The translations under genes were made by a program, and so were the position numbers. Below are positions 8,696 to 17,839 of a stretch of DNA of 64,000 bases, one piece after another. The DNA comes from Ruegeria sp. HKCCD7303. GTDB taxonomy: Bacteria; Pseudomonadota; Alphaproteobacteria; Rhodobacterales; Rhodobacteraceae. The notes under the pieces were generated by a model. That model did not search any database. It was not told the DNA's origin and was given only the letters and a program-made list of their open reading frames with translations. The stretch lies in assembly GCF_013111185.1 (NCBI RefSeq), contig NZ_WVRE01000005.1:62001-126000 (forward strand), read 5' to 3'. Position 1 is the first letter of the stretch, and each line of letters starts with the position of its first letter.

Positions 8696-8756
8696 GGGGG
8701 CTCTGCCCCCGACGCGGCAAGCCGCGCCTCCCCCGAGGTATTTATAGCCAGATGAA
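8696..8756. repeat. Dispersed hairpin repeat, copy 2
   Basis: Directly after the soeC stop: hairpin GGGGGC-TCT-GCCCCC (8696-8710), a second hairpin CGCGGC-AA-GCCGCG (8713-8726), then CCCCCGAGGTATTTATAGCC and AGATGAA (to 8756). It is the same composite as copies 1, 3 and 4, in the orientation hairpin first. It may act as a 3' mRNA stabiliser of soeABC. Confidence 0.78.
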
Positions 8757-8775
8757 GTCTGGACCCGTAAAATGA

Positions 8776-8809
8776 AAAGGGCGGCTCTCGTGCTTCGAGG
8801 CCGCCCTTT
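8776..8809 (-). terminator. Intrinsic terminator of dapA
   Basis: AAAGGGCGGC (8776-8785) pairs with GCCGCCCTTT (8800-8809); the inner CTCG/CGAG extends the stem. On the minus strand it is followed by TTTTCATTTT, so it best serves dapA, but the A/T flanks on both sides let it also stop soeABC transcripts arriving from the other side. Confidence 0.85.
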
Positions 8810-8826
8810 GTCATCTCGGGTCCATC

Positions 8827-9699
8827 TTAGATCAGGCTGGCATGTGCCATTGCGGCTTCAATTGCGGCCTTGGTGCTGTCCTCAAGCTCGGTCAAAGGTG
8901 AACGGACCTCGGTGCTGCAGAGACCAAGTTTGCTGAGTGCGTATTTGGCGCCAACAAGGCCCGGCTCGATAAAGATGGCTTCGTGCAGCGGCATCAACTT
9001 GTCCTGATAGGCCAGCGCTTTTGCATAGTCCCCGGTCAGTGTGGCCTGTTGGAACTCGGCACAGAGCCTGGGGGCTACGTTTGCGGTGACCGAGATGCAG
9101 CCAACACCGCCATGAGCATTGAAACCAAGCGCCGTCGCATCTTCACCGGAAAGCTGGCAGAAATCTGAGCCACAGGTCGCGCGCTGTTGGCTGACACGGG
9201 CCAGATCGCCCGTGGCGTCTTTGACTCCAACGATGCGTGGCAGCTTCGACAACTCACCCATTGTAGAGGGTGTCATATCGACAACGGACCGTCCGGGAAT
9301 GTTGTAGATGATGATCGGAATATTCGCAGCTTCGTGCAGAGCCTGAAAATGTGCGATCAGGCCGTTTTGGGTCGGCTTGTTGTAATAGGGGGTGACGACC
9401 AGCGCTGCGTCCGCGCCGACCTTTTCGGCGAACTGCACGAACCGAATAGCCTCGACCGTATTGTTCGATCCGGCCCCGGCGATGACCGGAACGCGGCCCG
9501 CCGCTGTTTTCACAACCTCTTCGATCACCGTTTCATGCTCATCATGGCTGAGCGTGGGGCTCTCGCCCGTGGTTCCGACCGGCACCAGACCGGTCGAGCC
9601 TTCGGTGATCTGCCAATCCACAAGGTGTTTGAGCGTCTTCAGGTCCAACTCGCCGTTATTGAACGGGGTGACGAGGGCTGGCATTGAGCCTTTGAACAT
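8827..9699 (-). CDS. dapA: 4-hydroxy-tetrahydrodipicolinate synthase
   Basis: DapA condenses pyruvate with aspartate semialdehyde in the lysine and meso-diaminopimelate pathway (EC 4.3.3.7). The product is 290 residues, the family length. Schiff-base Lys160 lies in GVKDATGD, the proton-relay Tyr132 in IIYNIPGR, and the Thr43-Thr44 pair in [10 protein letters not shown]. The ATG at 9699 follows AAAGGAGC and gives the standard start [13 protein letters not shown]; the open frame upstream to 9888 is leader. It is divergent from the lytic transglycosylase gene, with about 125 bases of shared upstream DNA. Confidence 0.96.
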   Translation of the reverse strand: MFKGSMPALVTPFNNGELDLKTLKHLVDWQITEGSTGLVPVGTTGESPTLSHDEHETVIEEVVKTAAGRVPVIAGAGSNNTVEAIRFVQFAEKVGADAALVVTPYYNKPTQNGLIAHFQALHEAANIPIIIYNIPGRSVVDMTPSTMGELSKLPRIVGVKDATGDLARVSQQRATCGSDFCQLSGEDATALGFNAHGGVGCISVTANVAPRLCAEFQQATLTGDYAKALAYQDKLMPLHEAIFIEPGLVGAKYALSKLGLCSTEVRSPLTELEDSTKAAIEAAMAHASLI

Positions 9700-9824
9700 G
9701 ACACGCTCCTTTAAGGTGCAATTTGCGGTTTTTGCGCCTCGGTCCCTCACGTTTCCAGCTTTGTGAGTTGATCCCGGCGACGCACGGTTTATCCTCACAG
9801 GCTCTATCCTCGGTTGGTTGGGAA

Positions 9825-11807
9825 ATGCAAGGGATGACACGCTTTCTGGCATTGTTGATTGCTGTGATTGTGTATTCAGTGACGGCACCGCAGCTTGCGC
9901 GGGCGGATGCCGCAGGTGATTTGCGCGCAGGTCTTTATGAAATGCGCAAGGGCGACTGGAACGCCGCGCTGCGTGTGTCTGGCCAGCGCGGGTCCGTATC
10001 GCGCGATATCATCGTCTGGCACTGGCTGCGCGAAGGGTTCGGCAGCTCGGGCGATGTGCTGGTGTTTCTTGAACGCCGTCCGGACTGGCCCGGACTTGCA
10101 TGGTTGCGCCGCAAAAGCGAACCGGTCTTTACCGGCGCCGATCCTGACAGGGTATTGAAGTTTTATTCTGACATGCCCCCTCAGACTGCTGAAGGTGCTT
10201 TGAACTATGCAATCGCTCTGAAAGCAAAGGGGCGCGTCGGAGACGCCGAAGCGGATATCGTCACCGCGTGGCGGACCATGCCGATGGGTTCGGGGTTGCA
10301 GAAGACGTATCTGGAAAACTTTGCGAAGCTGTTGAAACCGCATCACACCGCACGTTTGGACCGAATGTTGTGGGATGGTCATCTGGTCAGTTCCGGCCAA
10401 ATGCTGTCGCTGGTCAATGCCGACCAGCGCAAGTTGGCAGAGGCGCGGATCGCCTTGCAAAAGCGCCAGCCTGGTGTGGACAGCAAAGTCGCGGCGGTTC
10501 CGAAATCGCTAAAGGGTGCGCCTGGGCTTGCCTTTGATCGGTTTGTCTGGCGGGACAGGAAGGAACTGGATGACAGTGCCATTGACCTTATGCTGGCGCG
10601 TTCGACTGGCCCGGATGCCTTGGGCGAACCCGACAAATGGGCCGAAGGGCGCCGCCGTCTGGCACGGCTTGAGATGCGGTCTGGACGATTGGCACGAGCT
10701 TACGACGTCGCCGCCAATCACCACATGACACCTGAAATGGGCTATGGATATGCGGATCTGGAGTGGCTGGCAGGGTTTCTGGCGCTGCGTAAGCTGAATG
10801 ACCCAGCCACGGCTGTACGGCATTTCCAAAACTTCTCGGACGCGGTCCGGTCCCCAATCTCGAAGGGGCGCGGCGGCTATTGGCTTGGGCGGGCTTATGC
10901 TGCGTTGGGGGATGCGGACAAAGCATATGACGCGTATGCCGCAGGGGCCGACTACCAGACTTCGTTCTACGGCTTGCTTGCTGCGGAACAGATAGGAAGG
11001 CCGTTTGACACAGAGCTGGCCAACCCACGCCGCGCACCGCATTGGCGGCAGGCAGAATTTGCCGATTCCAGTGTTTTGGAAGCAGGCTTGCTGCTGCTGA
11101 AGGCCGGAGAGGCGAACCTGTCCGAGAGGTTCCTGACCCATCTGGTTGAAAGCCTTGATCCGGTACAGGCCAATCAACTTGGCGACTTGGTCATCGAGCT
11201 GAAACAGCCGCACCTGGCGGTTATGATCGCCAAGCGGGCAGCGACCACAGGCACTGTTTTGCCCGCAGCATATTACCCGATGCATCCGGTGGCCGATATG
11301 CGCCTGCCTATGGCCAAGGAAATGACGCTGGCGATTGCGCGACGCGAAAGCGAGTTTGATCCTGTCGTCATTAGTGGCGCGGGAGCGCGCGGCCTGATGC
11401 AGGTGATGCCTGCAACAGCCAAGCTGGTCGCAGGTGAGCTGGGCATTCTCAGTGGCCACAAAACCGGCCGATTGACCACGGATTGGCAGTACAACGCCAA
11501 GCTGGGGGCCAACTACCTTTCTGGACTGGCCGCTGATTTCAACGGCAACGTAGTGATGATGGCGGCCGGGTACAACGCGGGGCCAAGGCGACCGATCTCG
11601 TGGATGGAACGTTTTGGCGACCCCCGCGCGGGCCAGATCGATATCGTCGACTGGATCGAGACAATTCCGTTCAGTGAAACCCGTAACTACGTGATGCGCG
11701 TGACCGAAAGCCTGCCGGTTTACCGGGCCCGATTGGGGCAGCCCGCGCTTCCGGTCCCGTTCTCGCAGGAGCTGATCGGATCATCTCTGGCGGCGTTCGC
11801 GCCATAA
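9825..11807 (+). CDS. Soluble-type lytic murein transglycosylase
   Basis: An exported peptidoglycan-cleaving enzyme of the Slt70 type, 660 residues. A signal peptide (residues 1-26, ending APQLARA) is followed by a long alpha-helical superhelix region with TPR-like hairpins and a C-terminal SLT domain. The catalytic Glu is Glu508 in [10 protein letters not shown], followed by the diagnostic [13 protein letters not shown] and AGYNAGP segments. Starts at 9825 (ATG) or 9834 (ATG) give the same signal peptide; neither has a strong Shine-Dalgarno site. Its 3' end overlaps the convergent EamA gene by 27 bases. It makes anhydro-muropeptides in the periplasm during wall turnover. Confidence 0.92.
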   Translation: MQGMTRFLALLIAVIVYSVTAPQLARADAAGDLRAGLYEMRKGDWNAALRVSGQRGSVSRDIIVWHWLREGFGSSGDVLVFLERRPDWPGLAWLRRKSEPVFTGADPDRVLKFYSDMPPQTAEGALNYAIALKAKGRVGDAEADIVTAWRTMPMGSGLQKTYLENFAKLLKPHHTARLDRMLWDGHLVSSGQMLSLVNADQRKLAEARIALQKRQPGVDSKVAAVPKSLKGAPGLAFDRFVWRDRKELDDSAIDLMLARSTGPDALGEPDKWAEGRRRLARLEMRSGRLARAYDVAANHHMTPEMGYGYADLEWLAGFLALRKLNDPATAVRHFQNFSDAVRSPISKGRGGYWLGRAYAALGDADKAYDAYAAGADYQTSFYGLLAAEQIGRPFDTELANPRRAPHWRQAEFADSSVLEAGLLLLKAGEANLSERFLTHLVESLDPVQANQLGDLVIELKQPHLAVMIAKRAATTGTVLPAAYYPMHPVADMRLPMAKEMTLAIARRESEFDPVVISGAGARGLMQVMPATAKLVAGELGILSGHKTGRLTTDWQYNAKLGANYLSGLAADFNGNVVMMAAGYNAGPRRPISWMERFGDPRAGQIDIVDWIETIPFSETRNYVMRVTESLPVYRARLGQPALPVPFSQELIGSSLAAFAP

Positions 11808-12650
11808 GGTGAACAGCCCTGCGGCCACAACAATTGCTGCGCCTACGACAACTTCGGGGCGCAGCATCTCGCCAAAGACCGAGATCCCCAGAATCGCGCT
11901 CCAGACCAGATGGAAATAGGCGAAGGGCTGCACCGCGCTGGCCTCGGCCATCTCGTAGCACTTGATCAGCAACCAGTGCCCGGATGCACCACTTACACAC
12001 AGCAACGCCATCCAGCCCCAGTCGGCGGGGACCATCGGCTCCCAAAACCACATACCGACCAGAGTCATTGCAACTGCGCCTGAGACGCCGGTCCAGAAAA
12101 AGCTGGTGGCTGTGCTGTCCTGACGCGCGGCATAACGTGTCAACAAGGCGTAGATCGCAAACATCAGGGCGGAAATCAGGGGAATGATCGCCCATGGGTC
12201 AAATACCCCAACGCCGGGCTGCAAAATGATCAGAACGCCGATACACCCCACTCCAATCGCGCTCCACCGCCGCCATCCGACTTGTTCGCCCAGAACCGGC
12301 CCGCTGAGTGCGGCGACAAGCAAAGGATAACATATGAAAATGGCCATGCTGTCGATCAGTCCAAGCACAGTGAAGCCGAAGACCGCGACGCAGATCTCTG
12401 CGGCCAACAACACGCCCCGGGTGATCTGCAGACCCAACTGATTTGTTTGCGTCGCGGCCCTCAAACCGCCTGCAGAGCGCGCGGCTATCGCTATGACAAA
12501 CGCCGCGAAGAACCAATAGCGGATCATAACCACCATGTAGGTGTTGTAGGTCCCGGCCAAATGGCGCGAGATTCCGTCCTGTAGGGCAAAGACAATTGTC
12601 GCGCCCACCATTAAGGCGATGCCTGCGCCAACGTTGTTCTTTTGTGTCAT
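11781..12650 (-). CDS. EamA/DMT-family transporter
   Basis: A 289-residue inner-membrane protein with ten predicted helices in two EamA repeats, of the drug/metabolite transporter superfamily. The substrate cannot be told from sequence. The ATG at 12650 overlaps the mnmD stop codon (ATGA), so it is translated from the mnmD message; the open frame upstream is the mnmD region in another frame. Its end overlaps slt on the opposite strand. Confidence 0.88.
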   Translation of the reverse strand: MTQKNNVGAGIALMVGATIVFALQDGISRHLAGTYNTYMVVMIRYWFFAAFVIAIAARSAGGLRAATQTNQLGLQITRGVLLAAEICVAVFGFTVLGLIDSMAIFICYPLLVAALSGPVLGEQVGWRRWSAIGVGCIGVLIILQPGVGVFDPWAIIPLISALMFAIYALLTRYAARQDSTATSFFWTGVSGAVAMTLVGMWFWEPMVPADWGWMALLCVSGASGHWLLIKCYEMAEASAVQPFAYFHLVWSAILGISVFGEMLRPEVVVGAAIVVAAGLFTLWRERRQR

Positions 12651-13312
12651 GCTTTGAATGCCCGCGTCATATGTCGCTTGCGGCCATAGCCGGGCGCGCG
12701 GGTGATGTCGAACCCGGCATCCTCCAACCCTCGGCGCACAAAGCCTGCGGCGGTATATGTGGCGGCGGTCCCCTCTGTAACGGTGTGGTTTGCAACCTCC
12801 TGCATCAGGTCTGCACCCCATAGTTCCGGATTCTTGGCGGGCGAAAACCCGTCAAGAAACCAGGCATCTGCTATTCCGGCCCATTTCGGCAAAGTCTCAC
12901 GAGCATCTCCGATGATCAGCTCAAACGCGAGGGTTTCAAGCGTGCAATCGCGGCCCGTCCAATGCGCAAGAAACCGGCTGCTCCACGCTTGCAATTCGGG
13001 AAAGGCTTCAAGCGCACGCTGCATATCTTTCGCGGCCATGGGAAAAGCTTCGAAACTGGTAAACCGCAAGGGTCCTGTTTGACCTGATTTCTCCCACTCA
13101 GACCAAACGGTCAGCAGATTCAGGCCCGTGCCAAAACCCAGCTCGGCAATGTGAAATCCAGGTGTGAAGCGCGCAGGCAAATCATTGCCAGCCAAAAACA
13201 CGTGTCGCGTCTCTTCCAGCCCGTTCTGCAGCGAATAATAGGGATCATCGAAACGATCCGAGACCGGTATCTGATCCTCGGTCCAAGTCAATTTGGCACG
13301 CTGGTCTGCCAT
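12647..13312 (-). CDS. mnmD: tRNA mnm5s2U34 methyltransferase MnmD (MnmC N-domain)
   Basis: This 221-residue protein corresponds to the N-terminal methyltransferase domain of E. coli MnmC, which methylates the aminomethyl group on U34 of tRNAs with split codon boxes. The SAM-binding loop is AELGFGTGLN near residues 56-65, and the family segment FLDGFSPAKNPELW follows. The FAD-oxidase half of MnmC is encoded by the divergent gene at 13368, 55 bases away. It starts at ATG 13312 and overlaps the downstream exporter gene by four bases. Confidence 0.92.
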   Translation of the reverse strand: MADQRAKLTWTEDQIPVSDRFDDPYYSLQNGLEETRHVFLAGNDLPARFTPGFHIAELGFGTGLNLLTVWSEWEKSGQTGPLRFTSFEAFPMAAKDMQRALEAFPELQAWSSRFLAHWTGRDCTLETLAFELIIGDARETLPKWAGIADAWFLDGFSPAKNPELWGADLMQEVANHTVTEGTAATYTAAGFVRRGLEDAGFDITRAPGYGRKRHMTRAFKA

Positions 13313-13367
13313 CGGGGAATCCTGTAGCTAAGCGGCGCGACACTGAACAAGGAAAAGGGAATTGGCA

Positions 13368-14402
13368 ATGGTCGATGTTACAGTTCGCGGTGCAGGCATT
13401 TTCGGCCTGTCCATTGCCTGGACCTGCGCCCGGCGCGGCGCGAAAGTGCAGGTTGTCGATCCATTCGGCCCCGGAGCCGGCTCCAGCGGCGGTCTGGTCG
13501 GCGCATTGGCCCCGCATGTACCTGAAAACTGGAACGCCAAGAAAGCCTTTCAGTTCGAAAGCCTGATCGTGGCTGAAGCTTTCTGGCGGCAAGTCGAAGA
13601 AACCGGCGGCGTTTCCTCCGGTTATGGTCGGTTGGGTCGCCTTCAACCCATCTTGGATACCCGCAGCCTTGACCTTGCGCGGCAGCGCGAAGGTACGGCA
13701 GATAGACTTTGGCAAGGTCAGGCCGAATGGCGCGTGATCACCACCGCGCAGGCTGGAGCGTGGTGCCCGCCCAGCCCCACCGGATTTGTCATCCGGGACA
13801 CTCTGACCGCACGGATGCACCCCCGGCGAGCCTGCGCCGCGCTTGTGGCCGCCCTTGAGGTTATGGGCGTTCACGTTGTCAATGATGCGGAAAACAAAGG
13901 ACAGGTTGTACACGCAACTGGCCTTGCCGGGTTAAAAGAGCTCAACGATGCCTACGGCAAGACCGTTGGCAACGGCGTCAAAGGGCAAGCTGCCCTGTTG
14001 CGCTTTGACGCGGGTGAGGTCCCGCAGCTCTTTGCCGATGCTATACATATTGTGCCCCACGCGGACGGAACACTGGCGATCGGATCAACCTCGGAGCGGG
14101 AGTATGACGATCCGACCAGCACAGACAGCGCTCTGGACGACGTGATTGACCGCGCCACGCGTGCCCTGCCGCTGCTGCACGGGGCCGAGGTAATAGAACG
14201 CTGGGCTGGTGTCCGCCCCCGCAGTAAAAGCCGCGCGCCAATGCTGGGCGCACATCCATTGCATCAGGGGCAGTTCATCGCAAATGGCGGGTTCAAGATC
14301 GGGTTTGGCATGGCCCCCAAGATCGCCGAGGTCATGGCTGATCTGATGCTGGAAAACCGGGATGAAATCCCCGAAGATTTCCGACCCGACGCCTCATTGT
14401 AA
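13368..14402 (+). CDS. mnmC: FAD oxidoreductase, MnmC C-domain (tRNA cmnm5U34 demodification)
   Basis: A 344-residue DAO-family flavoprotein. The FAD-binding beta-alpha-beta motif GAGIFG is at the N-terminus, and RPRSKSRAPMLG and NGGFKIGFGMAP are near the C-terminus. It matches the C-terminal half of bifunctional MnmC, which removes the carboxymethyl group from cmnm5U34 so that MnmD can methylate the amine. The ATG at 13368 follows AAGGGA at a good distance; an in-frame TTG six bases upstream is too close to that site. It is divergent from mnmD, so the two catalytic halves are separate genes sharing a promoter region. Confidence 0.88.
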   Translation: MVDVTVRGAGIFGLSIAWTCARRGAKVQVVDPFGPGAGSSGGLVGALAPHVPENWNAKKAFQFESLIVAEAFWRQVEETGGVSSGYGRLGRLQPILDTRSLDLARQREGTADRLWQGQAEWRVITTAQAGAWCPPSPTGFVIRDTLTARMHPRRACAALVAALEVMGVHVVNDAENKGQVVHATGLAGLKELNDAYGKTVGNGVKGQAALLRFDAGEVPQLFADAIHIVPHADGTLAIGSTSEREYDDPTSTDSALDDVIDRATRALPLLHGAEVIERWAGVRPRSKSRAPMLGAHPLHQGQFIANGGFKIGFGMAPKIAEVMADLMLENRDEIPEDFRPDASL

Positions 14403-14494
14403 TCGATGCACTCTACGAGATGGACGCATATACCCAACACCACCCTTTGAGGCTAGCCAGCCCGAACGTGCCATGCCCAATACGCGAGCCAGTT

Positions 14495-15037
14495 TCAAAA
14501 ACCAGCCTCGGCACGGAGTTTCTGCATCAGTTTGTGCAGTGACTTTTCATAGCGGTCAGAGGCCAGTTTTCCGTGCTCGTCAAACTCGTTCGAACTGTTC
14601 GCCAGATGGATTTCAGGCCCCTGCAGAATGCGTGGCTGAAAGGGCACCATAAACGACCGCAGGATCATCTGTGCCCGCTCACCGCCTGCACGACCCGCTG
14701 CCGCCGACATGACCGCAACCGGTTTGTCGGCCCAAGGGTTACCCTGAGTGCGGCTGACCCAGTCCAGCGCGTTCTTCAGAACGCCAGATGGACCCTTATT
14801 GTACTCCGGCGTCGAGATAATTACCGCGTCAGCCTGTGCGATTTGATCTGCCAGAGACTGCACCGCTGCCGGTATGCCCTCACCCTCTTCCAGATCCCCG
14901 TCATAAAGGGGCAAGTTCAGGTCTGCTTCGACAAAGTGGGCCGGATCAAACAACCGGGCCGCTTCCCGCAAAAGCTTGCGGTTGGTCGCATCCTGACGCA
15001 GGGACCCGGACAGACCAAGGAGAGTGGGTTGAGACAT
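14495..15037 (-). CDS. NADPH-dependent FMN reductase
   Basis: A 180-residue flavodoxin-fold reductase of the ChrR/YieF/ArsH-like group. Visible are LGLSGSLRQDATNRKLL (FMN phosphate loop, residues 7-23) and STPEYNKGPSGVLKNALDW, the family signature that binds FMN and NADPH. Such enzymes reduce quinones, chromate or azo compounds and lower oxidative stress; the physiological substrate is unknown. It is transcribed alone; the 92 bases between it and mnmC show nothing notable. Confidence 0.9.
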   Translation of the reverse strand: MSQPTLLGLSGSLRQDATNRKLLREAARLFDPAHFVEADLNLPLYDGDLEEGEGIPAAVQSLADQIAQADAVIISTPEYNKGPSGVLKNALDWVSRTQGNPWADKPVAVMSAAAGRAGGERAQMILRSFMVPFQPRILQGPEIHLANSSNEFDEHGKLASDRYEKSLHKLMQKLRAEAGF

Positions 15038-15125
15038 CTAGGGGAACTCCATTTCAGTGACTTTTTGAAAACTAGCCCGAGTTTGATCTGTTCCAAACCC
15101 CATTTGACGCACAGTCAATGCGCAA

Positions 15126-15150
15126 ACGGGGCCGCCAAAGGCGACCCCGT
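15126..15150 (-). terminator. Hairpin after the OmpA-lipoprotein gene
   Basis: ACGGGG-C-CGCC, loop AAA, GGCG-A-CCCCGT make a long stem with one internal mismatch, 20 bases after the end of the OmpA-family gene on the minus strand. The T tract is short, so this is a moderate terminator candidate. Confidence 0.6.
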
Positions 15151-15169
15151 GCAAAATGTTTAATCCGCG

Positions 15170-15841
15170 TTACGCGTTTCCGCTGGGCACAACAACGATT
15201 TCAACCCGCCTGTTTTGCGCCTTGCCTTCCGGTGTCAGGTTCGATGCCACAGGATTGTTCTCGCCCTGACCGATTGTTGTGATGCGATTATAGCTGACAC
15301 CATTAGCCTGCAGAACATCCGCAACCGCATTGGCGCGACGCTCAGACAGCCCTTGATTGTAACCCGCGTCACCGTCGCTGTCTGTGTGACCGATGATCTG
15401 CACGTTCGAATTGGGGTAATTGACCAGATTTTGACCCACTTTCACCAAATCCGATCGCAGCGCCGGGCGCACGGTCGAACTGTCGGTGTCAAAGGTAATA
15501 TCGTTAGGAACAGTCACAATCAGCCGGTCACCCGCATTAACGATGGTGATCCCGTCATTTGCCAATTGCTGACGCAGCTCTGCCGCCTGTTTGTCCAGCT
15601 GGTTGCCGATCAGACCGCCACCAGCAGCGCCAATTGCGGCCCCTGCCAGCGCGCCCAGACCGGGGTTCGAGTTGTTGGCAATCGCCCCGATGCCCGCCCC
15701 GACAAGACCGCCCAGAACGGCGCCTTGCTTGGTATTTTGGTTCGGATCGCTTTGCACCGACAACGTACCCGGATCTGTGCAAGCCGACAGAACAAGAGCC
15801 GAACTCAGCCCCGTGGCCAGAATAAACTTGGAAATCGTCAT
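15170..15841 (-). CDS. OmpA-family lipoprotein (YiaD-like)
   Basis: A 223-residue outer-membrane lipoprotein. The signal ends in a lipobox with Cys21 (LVLSAC). Next comes a glycine-zipper segment rich in GG/AG (residues 40-82, GGLVGAGIGAI and GAAIGAAGGGLIG), which probably inserts in or associates with membrane. The C-terminal OmpA domain has FDTDSSTVRP, GHTDSDGDAGYNQGLSERRA and NRRVEIVV, which bind peptidoglycan diaminopimelate. It thus tethers the outer membrane to the wall. It is monocistronic. Confidence 0.92.
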   Translation of the reverse strand: MTISKFILATGLSSALVLSACTDPGTLSVQSDPNQNTKQGAVLGGLVGAGIGAIANNSNPGLGALAGAAIGAAGGGLIGNQLDKQAAELRQQLANDGITIVNAGDRLIVTVPNDITFDTDSSTVRPALRSDLVKVGQNLVNYPNSNVQIIGHTDSDGDAGYNQGLSERRANAVADVLQANGVSYNRITTIGQGENNPVASNLTPEGKAQNRRVEIVVVPSGNA

Positions 15842-15975
15842 GATATCACCTTCTGCTCAAACACCCGTTTGTCAGGCGCTTTTGGTTTTCCCCAGTATAT
15901 CACGGTCAGGGTGTTGGATCTCAAGCAACAATCCAGTGAGATCGGCAATTAGCCGCCAACTGGGATGCGAATTCT

Positions 15976-16623
15976 TCAAAAATCGGCCCCGGCACGAAAT
16001 TTCATCGAAACCCCGCCTTCTGGGTGTTTCAGGCGCAGTTCTTCCGAATGCAGCATTAATCTTGGGAAATCCGCCGCAGCACCCGTTGCATAAAACGGGT
16101 CGCCCAGAATCGGATGACCCAACGCCTGCATGTGAACCCGCAACTGATGAGACCGACCGGTTTTGGGAAACAGGCGCACACGCGTTGTGTCGCCCTCATG
16201 TTTTACGACGCGCCAATCGGTGAGCGCAGGCTTTCCGGTGTCGTGGCAGACCATTTGTCGGGGCCGGTTGGGCCAGTCCACAATCAAAGGCAGGTCCACT
16301 GTGCCGGTCTTTGGCTCCAGCCGACCCCAGACACGGGCGACATAGGTTTTGCGGGTCTGGCGCTGTTCGAACTGCATGCTCAGATTGCGCTGAGCATGGG
16401 GCGTTTGGGCAAAAACCATGACCCCTGATGTATCCCGGTCCAACCGATGCACCAGCAATGCCTGGGGAAAAGCCGCCTGCACCCGAGTCAAAAGACAATC
16501 GGCCAGGTGTTCACCACGCCCCGGCACCGAAAGCAGGCCAGACGGTTTGTTCACCACGATCAACTGGGCGTCTTCGTGCAAGACATCCAGCGGGGTTTGA
16601 GGGGGGGCATAAGTCTCGCTCAT
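15976..16623 (-). CDS. RluA-family RNA pseudouridine synthase
   Basis: A 215-residue enzyme that isomerises uridine to pseudouridine in rRNA and/or tRNA. The catalytic Asp62 sits in HRLDRDTSG; NKPSGLLSVPG precedes it and the RSHQLRVHMQALGHPILGD segment follows. There is no S4 domain, and the length matches RluA (23S/tRNA) more than RluC or RluD. ATG 16623 was chosen over the open frame to 16659 because it has AGG upstream and gives a normal N-terminus. The exact target nucleotide cannot be inferred. Confidence 0.9.
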   Translation of the reverse strand: MSETYAPPQTPLDVLHEDAQLIVVNKPSGLLSVPGRGEHLADCLLTRVQAAFPQALLVHRLDRDTSGVMVFAQTPHAQRNLSMQFEQRQTRKTYVARVWGRLEPKTGTVDLPLIVDWPNRPRQMVCHDTGKPALTDWRVVKHEGDTTRVRLFPKTGRSHQLRVHMQALGHPILGDPFYATGAAADFPRLMLHSEELRLKHPEGGVSMKFRAGADF

Positions 16624-16715
16624 GGGAGCCTGCCTATCGCAGCCCGTGACCTCCCGCAACGTCGTCCTTGCCTGTTGGGCAATGTTCAGTGACCTTCGGC
16701 ACAGGAGGAAACGAC

Positions 16716-17126
16716 ATGCACCCGACCATCGAACGAATGCAAGAGGTTGTAGCCAAAGGCGATGAATCCCTGATCCACGCGCTGTTGGCCGAGGACGTTC
16801 AGTTCCTGCCCCCGACCTATTACAGCACCTGGACCGGGCGTGCGCCTGTGACCGCCGTTCTGGGACATGTTGGTCAGGTGTTTTCAGACTTCCGCTATCG
16901 CCGCATCATGGGCGAAGGAAAAGACTGGGCGTTGGAATTCCAGTGCAAGGTCGGCGATCTTGACGGGATCGGGGTGGATCTGATCACGCTGAACGACGAA
17001 GGCTTGATTCAGACCTTCGAGGTCGTGATGCGCCCTTACAAAACAGTGGGTGCGTTACGAGAAGCGATGATGGCGCGCGTGATGACCGACGCACGCTTTC
17101 TTAAGTTCAAAGACGCCCTGAGCTGA
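16716..17126 (+). CDS. SnoaL/NTF2-like protein
   Basis: A 136-residue single-domain protein of the NTF2/SnoaL fold (MQEVVAKGDESLIHALLAEDVQF at the start, repeated beta strands after). The ATG at 16716 has the strong site AGGAGG. Proteins of this fold are often polyketide-cyclase-like, isomerase-like or binding proteins; no catalytic motif lets me choose. It is two bases from the following SGNH hydrolase gene and clearly co-transcribed with it. Confidence 0.85.
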   Translation: MHPTIERMQEVVAKGDESLIHALLAEDVQFLPPTYYSTWTGRAPVTAVLGHVGQVFSDFRYRRIMGEGKDWALEFQCKVGDLDGIGVDLITLNDEGLIQTFEVVMRPYKTVGALREAMMARVMTDARFLKFKDALS

Positions 17127-17128
17127 CT

Positions 17129-17839
17129 ATGCGCGGTTTGATTGCAGCCGATCAGGTCCTGCGCATTCCCCTGCTGCCGGTTTTGGCGGCACAGGGTCTT
17201 TCTGTGCGCCGCAACGCTCAGATGTTGCCTGAACCGGCTGGTCCGCGAACGGGCAGATCAGGTCGCGGACCACGCCTGCGCCTGCTCATCTGCGGCGACA
17301 GCTCGGCTGCTGGCGTTGGGGCCGGAACCCAAGCGCAGGCTCTGTCAGGGCAGCTGGTTGACCGGCTGGCCAAACACTATTCGGTCGAGTGGCAATTGAA
17401 AGCGGCCACGGGGCACACAACACTGGACACACTCGACCGCCTGAAAAGCGTGCAGGGGGAGTTCGACGCAGTTGTCACGGCCTTAGGCGTCAATGATGTG
17501 ACCCGCGCCGTTACATCCCGACAATTTGCGCACCGCCAAACGCAGCTTATCAATGCTTTGTCCAACGATCTGGGAGCACGACGCATTGTCGTAACCGGAG
17601 TTCCACAAATGAACAGGTTCCCGGCCTTGTCCCATCCTTTGGCCTGGGTCCTTGGCCGTCAGGCGGCCCGGCTGGATCAGGCGCTGCAGCAGGTTGTGTC
17701 CGCTCACCCCCATGTCTGGCATCTGAAACTCGATCTGCCGGATGACCCGGCGCTTGCTGCCCCGGACGGCTATCATCCCAGTCCACACGCCTACGCCCTT
17801 TGGGCAGACGCCGCAGCGCAACTGTTGCGTCAGGCCTGA
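17129..17839 (+). CDS. SGNH/GDSL hydrolase
   Basis: A 236-residue esterase-type hydrolase. The catalytic residues are visible: Ser58 in GDSSAAGVG, Asn122 in GVNDVT, and Asp213/His216 in DGYHPS. There is a hydrophobic but not clearly cleavable N-terminal stretch, so location is uncertain. It is co-transcribed with the SnoaL-like gene two bases upstream and overlaps convergent rarD by ten bases. It probably hydrolyses a lipid, acyl or acetyl ester; the substrate is unknown. Confidence 0.88.
   Translation: MRGLIAADQVLRIPLLPVLAAQGLSVRRNAQMLPEPAGPRTGRSGRGPRLRLLICGDSSAAGVGAGTQAQALSGQLVDRLAKHYSVEWQLKAATGHTTLDTLDRLKSVQGEFDAVVTALGVNDVTRAVTSRQFAHRQTQLINALSNDLGARRIVVTGVPQMNRFPALSHPLAWVLGRQAARLDQALQQVVSAHPHVWHLKLDLPDDPALAAPDGYHPSPHAYALWADAAAQLLRQA

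Noticed and set aside
11781..11807. Frameshift or fusion at the slt/EamA junction
   Set aside because: It is an ordinary 27-base overlap of convergent genes; both C-termini look complete. The same holds for SGNH/rarD, the YkuD gene/yggS and ubiH/trm112.
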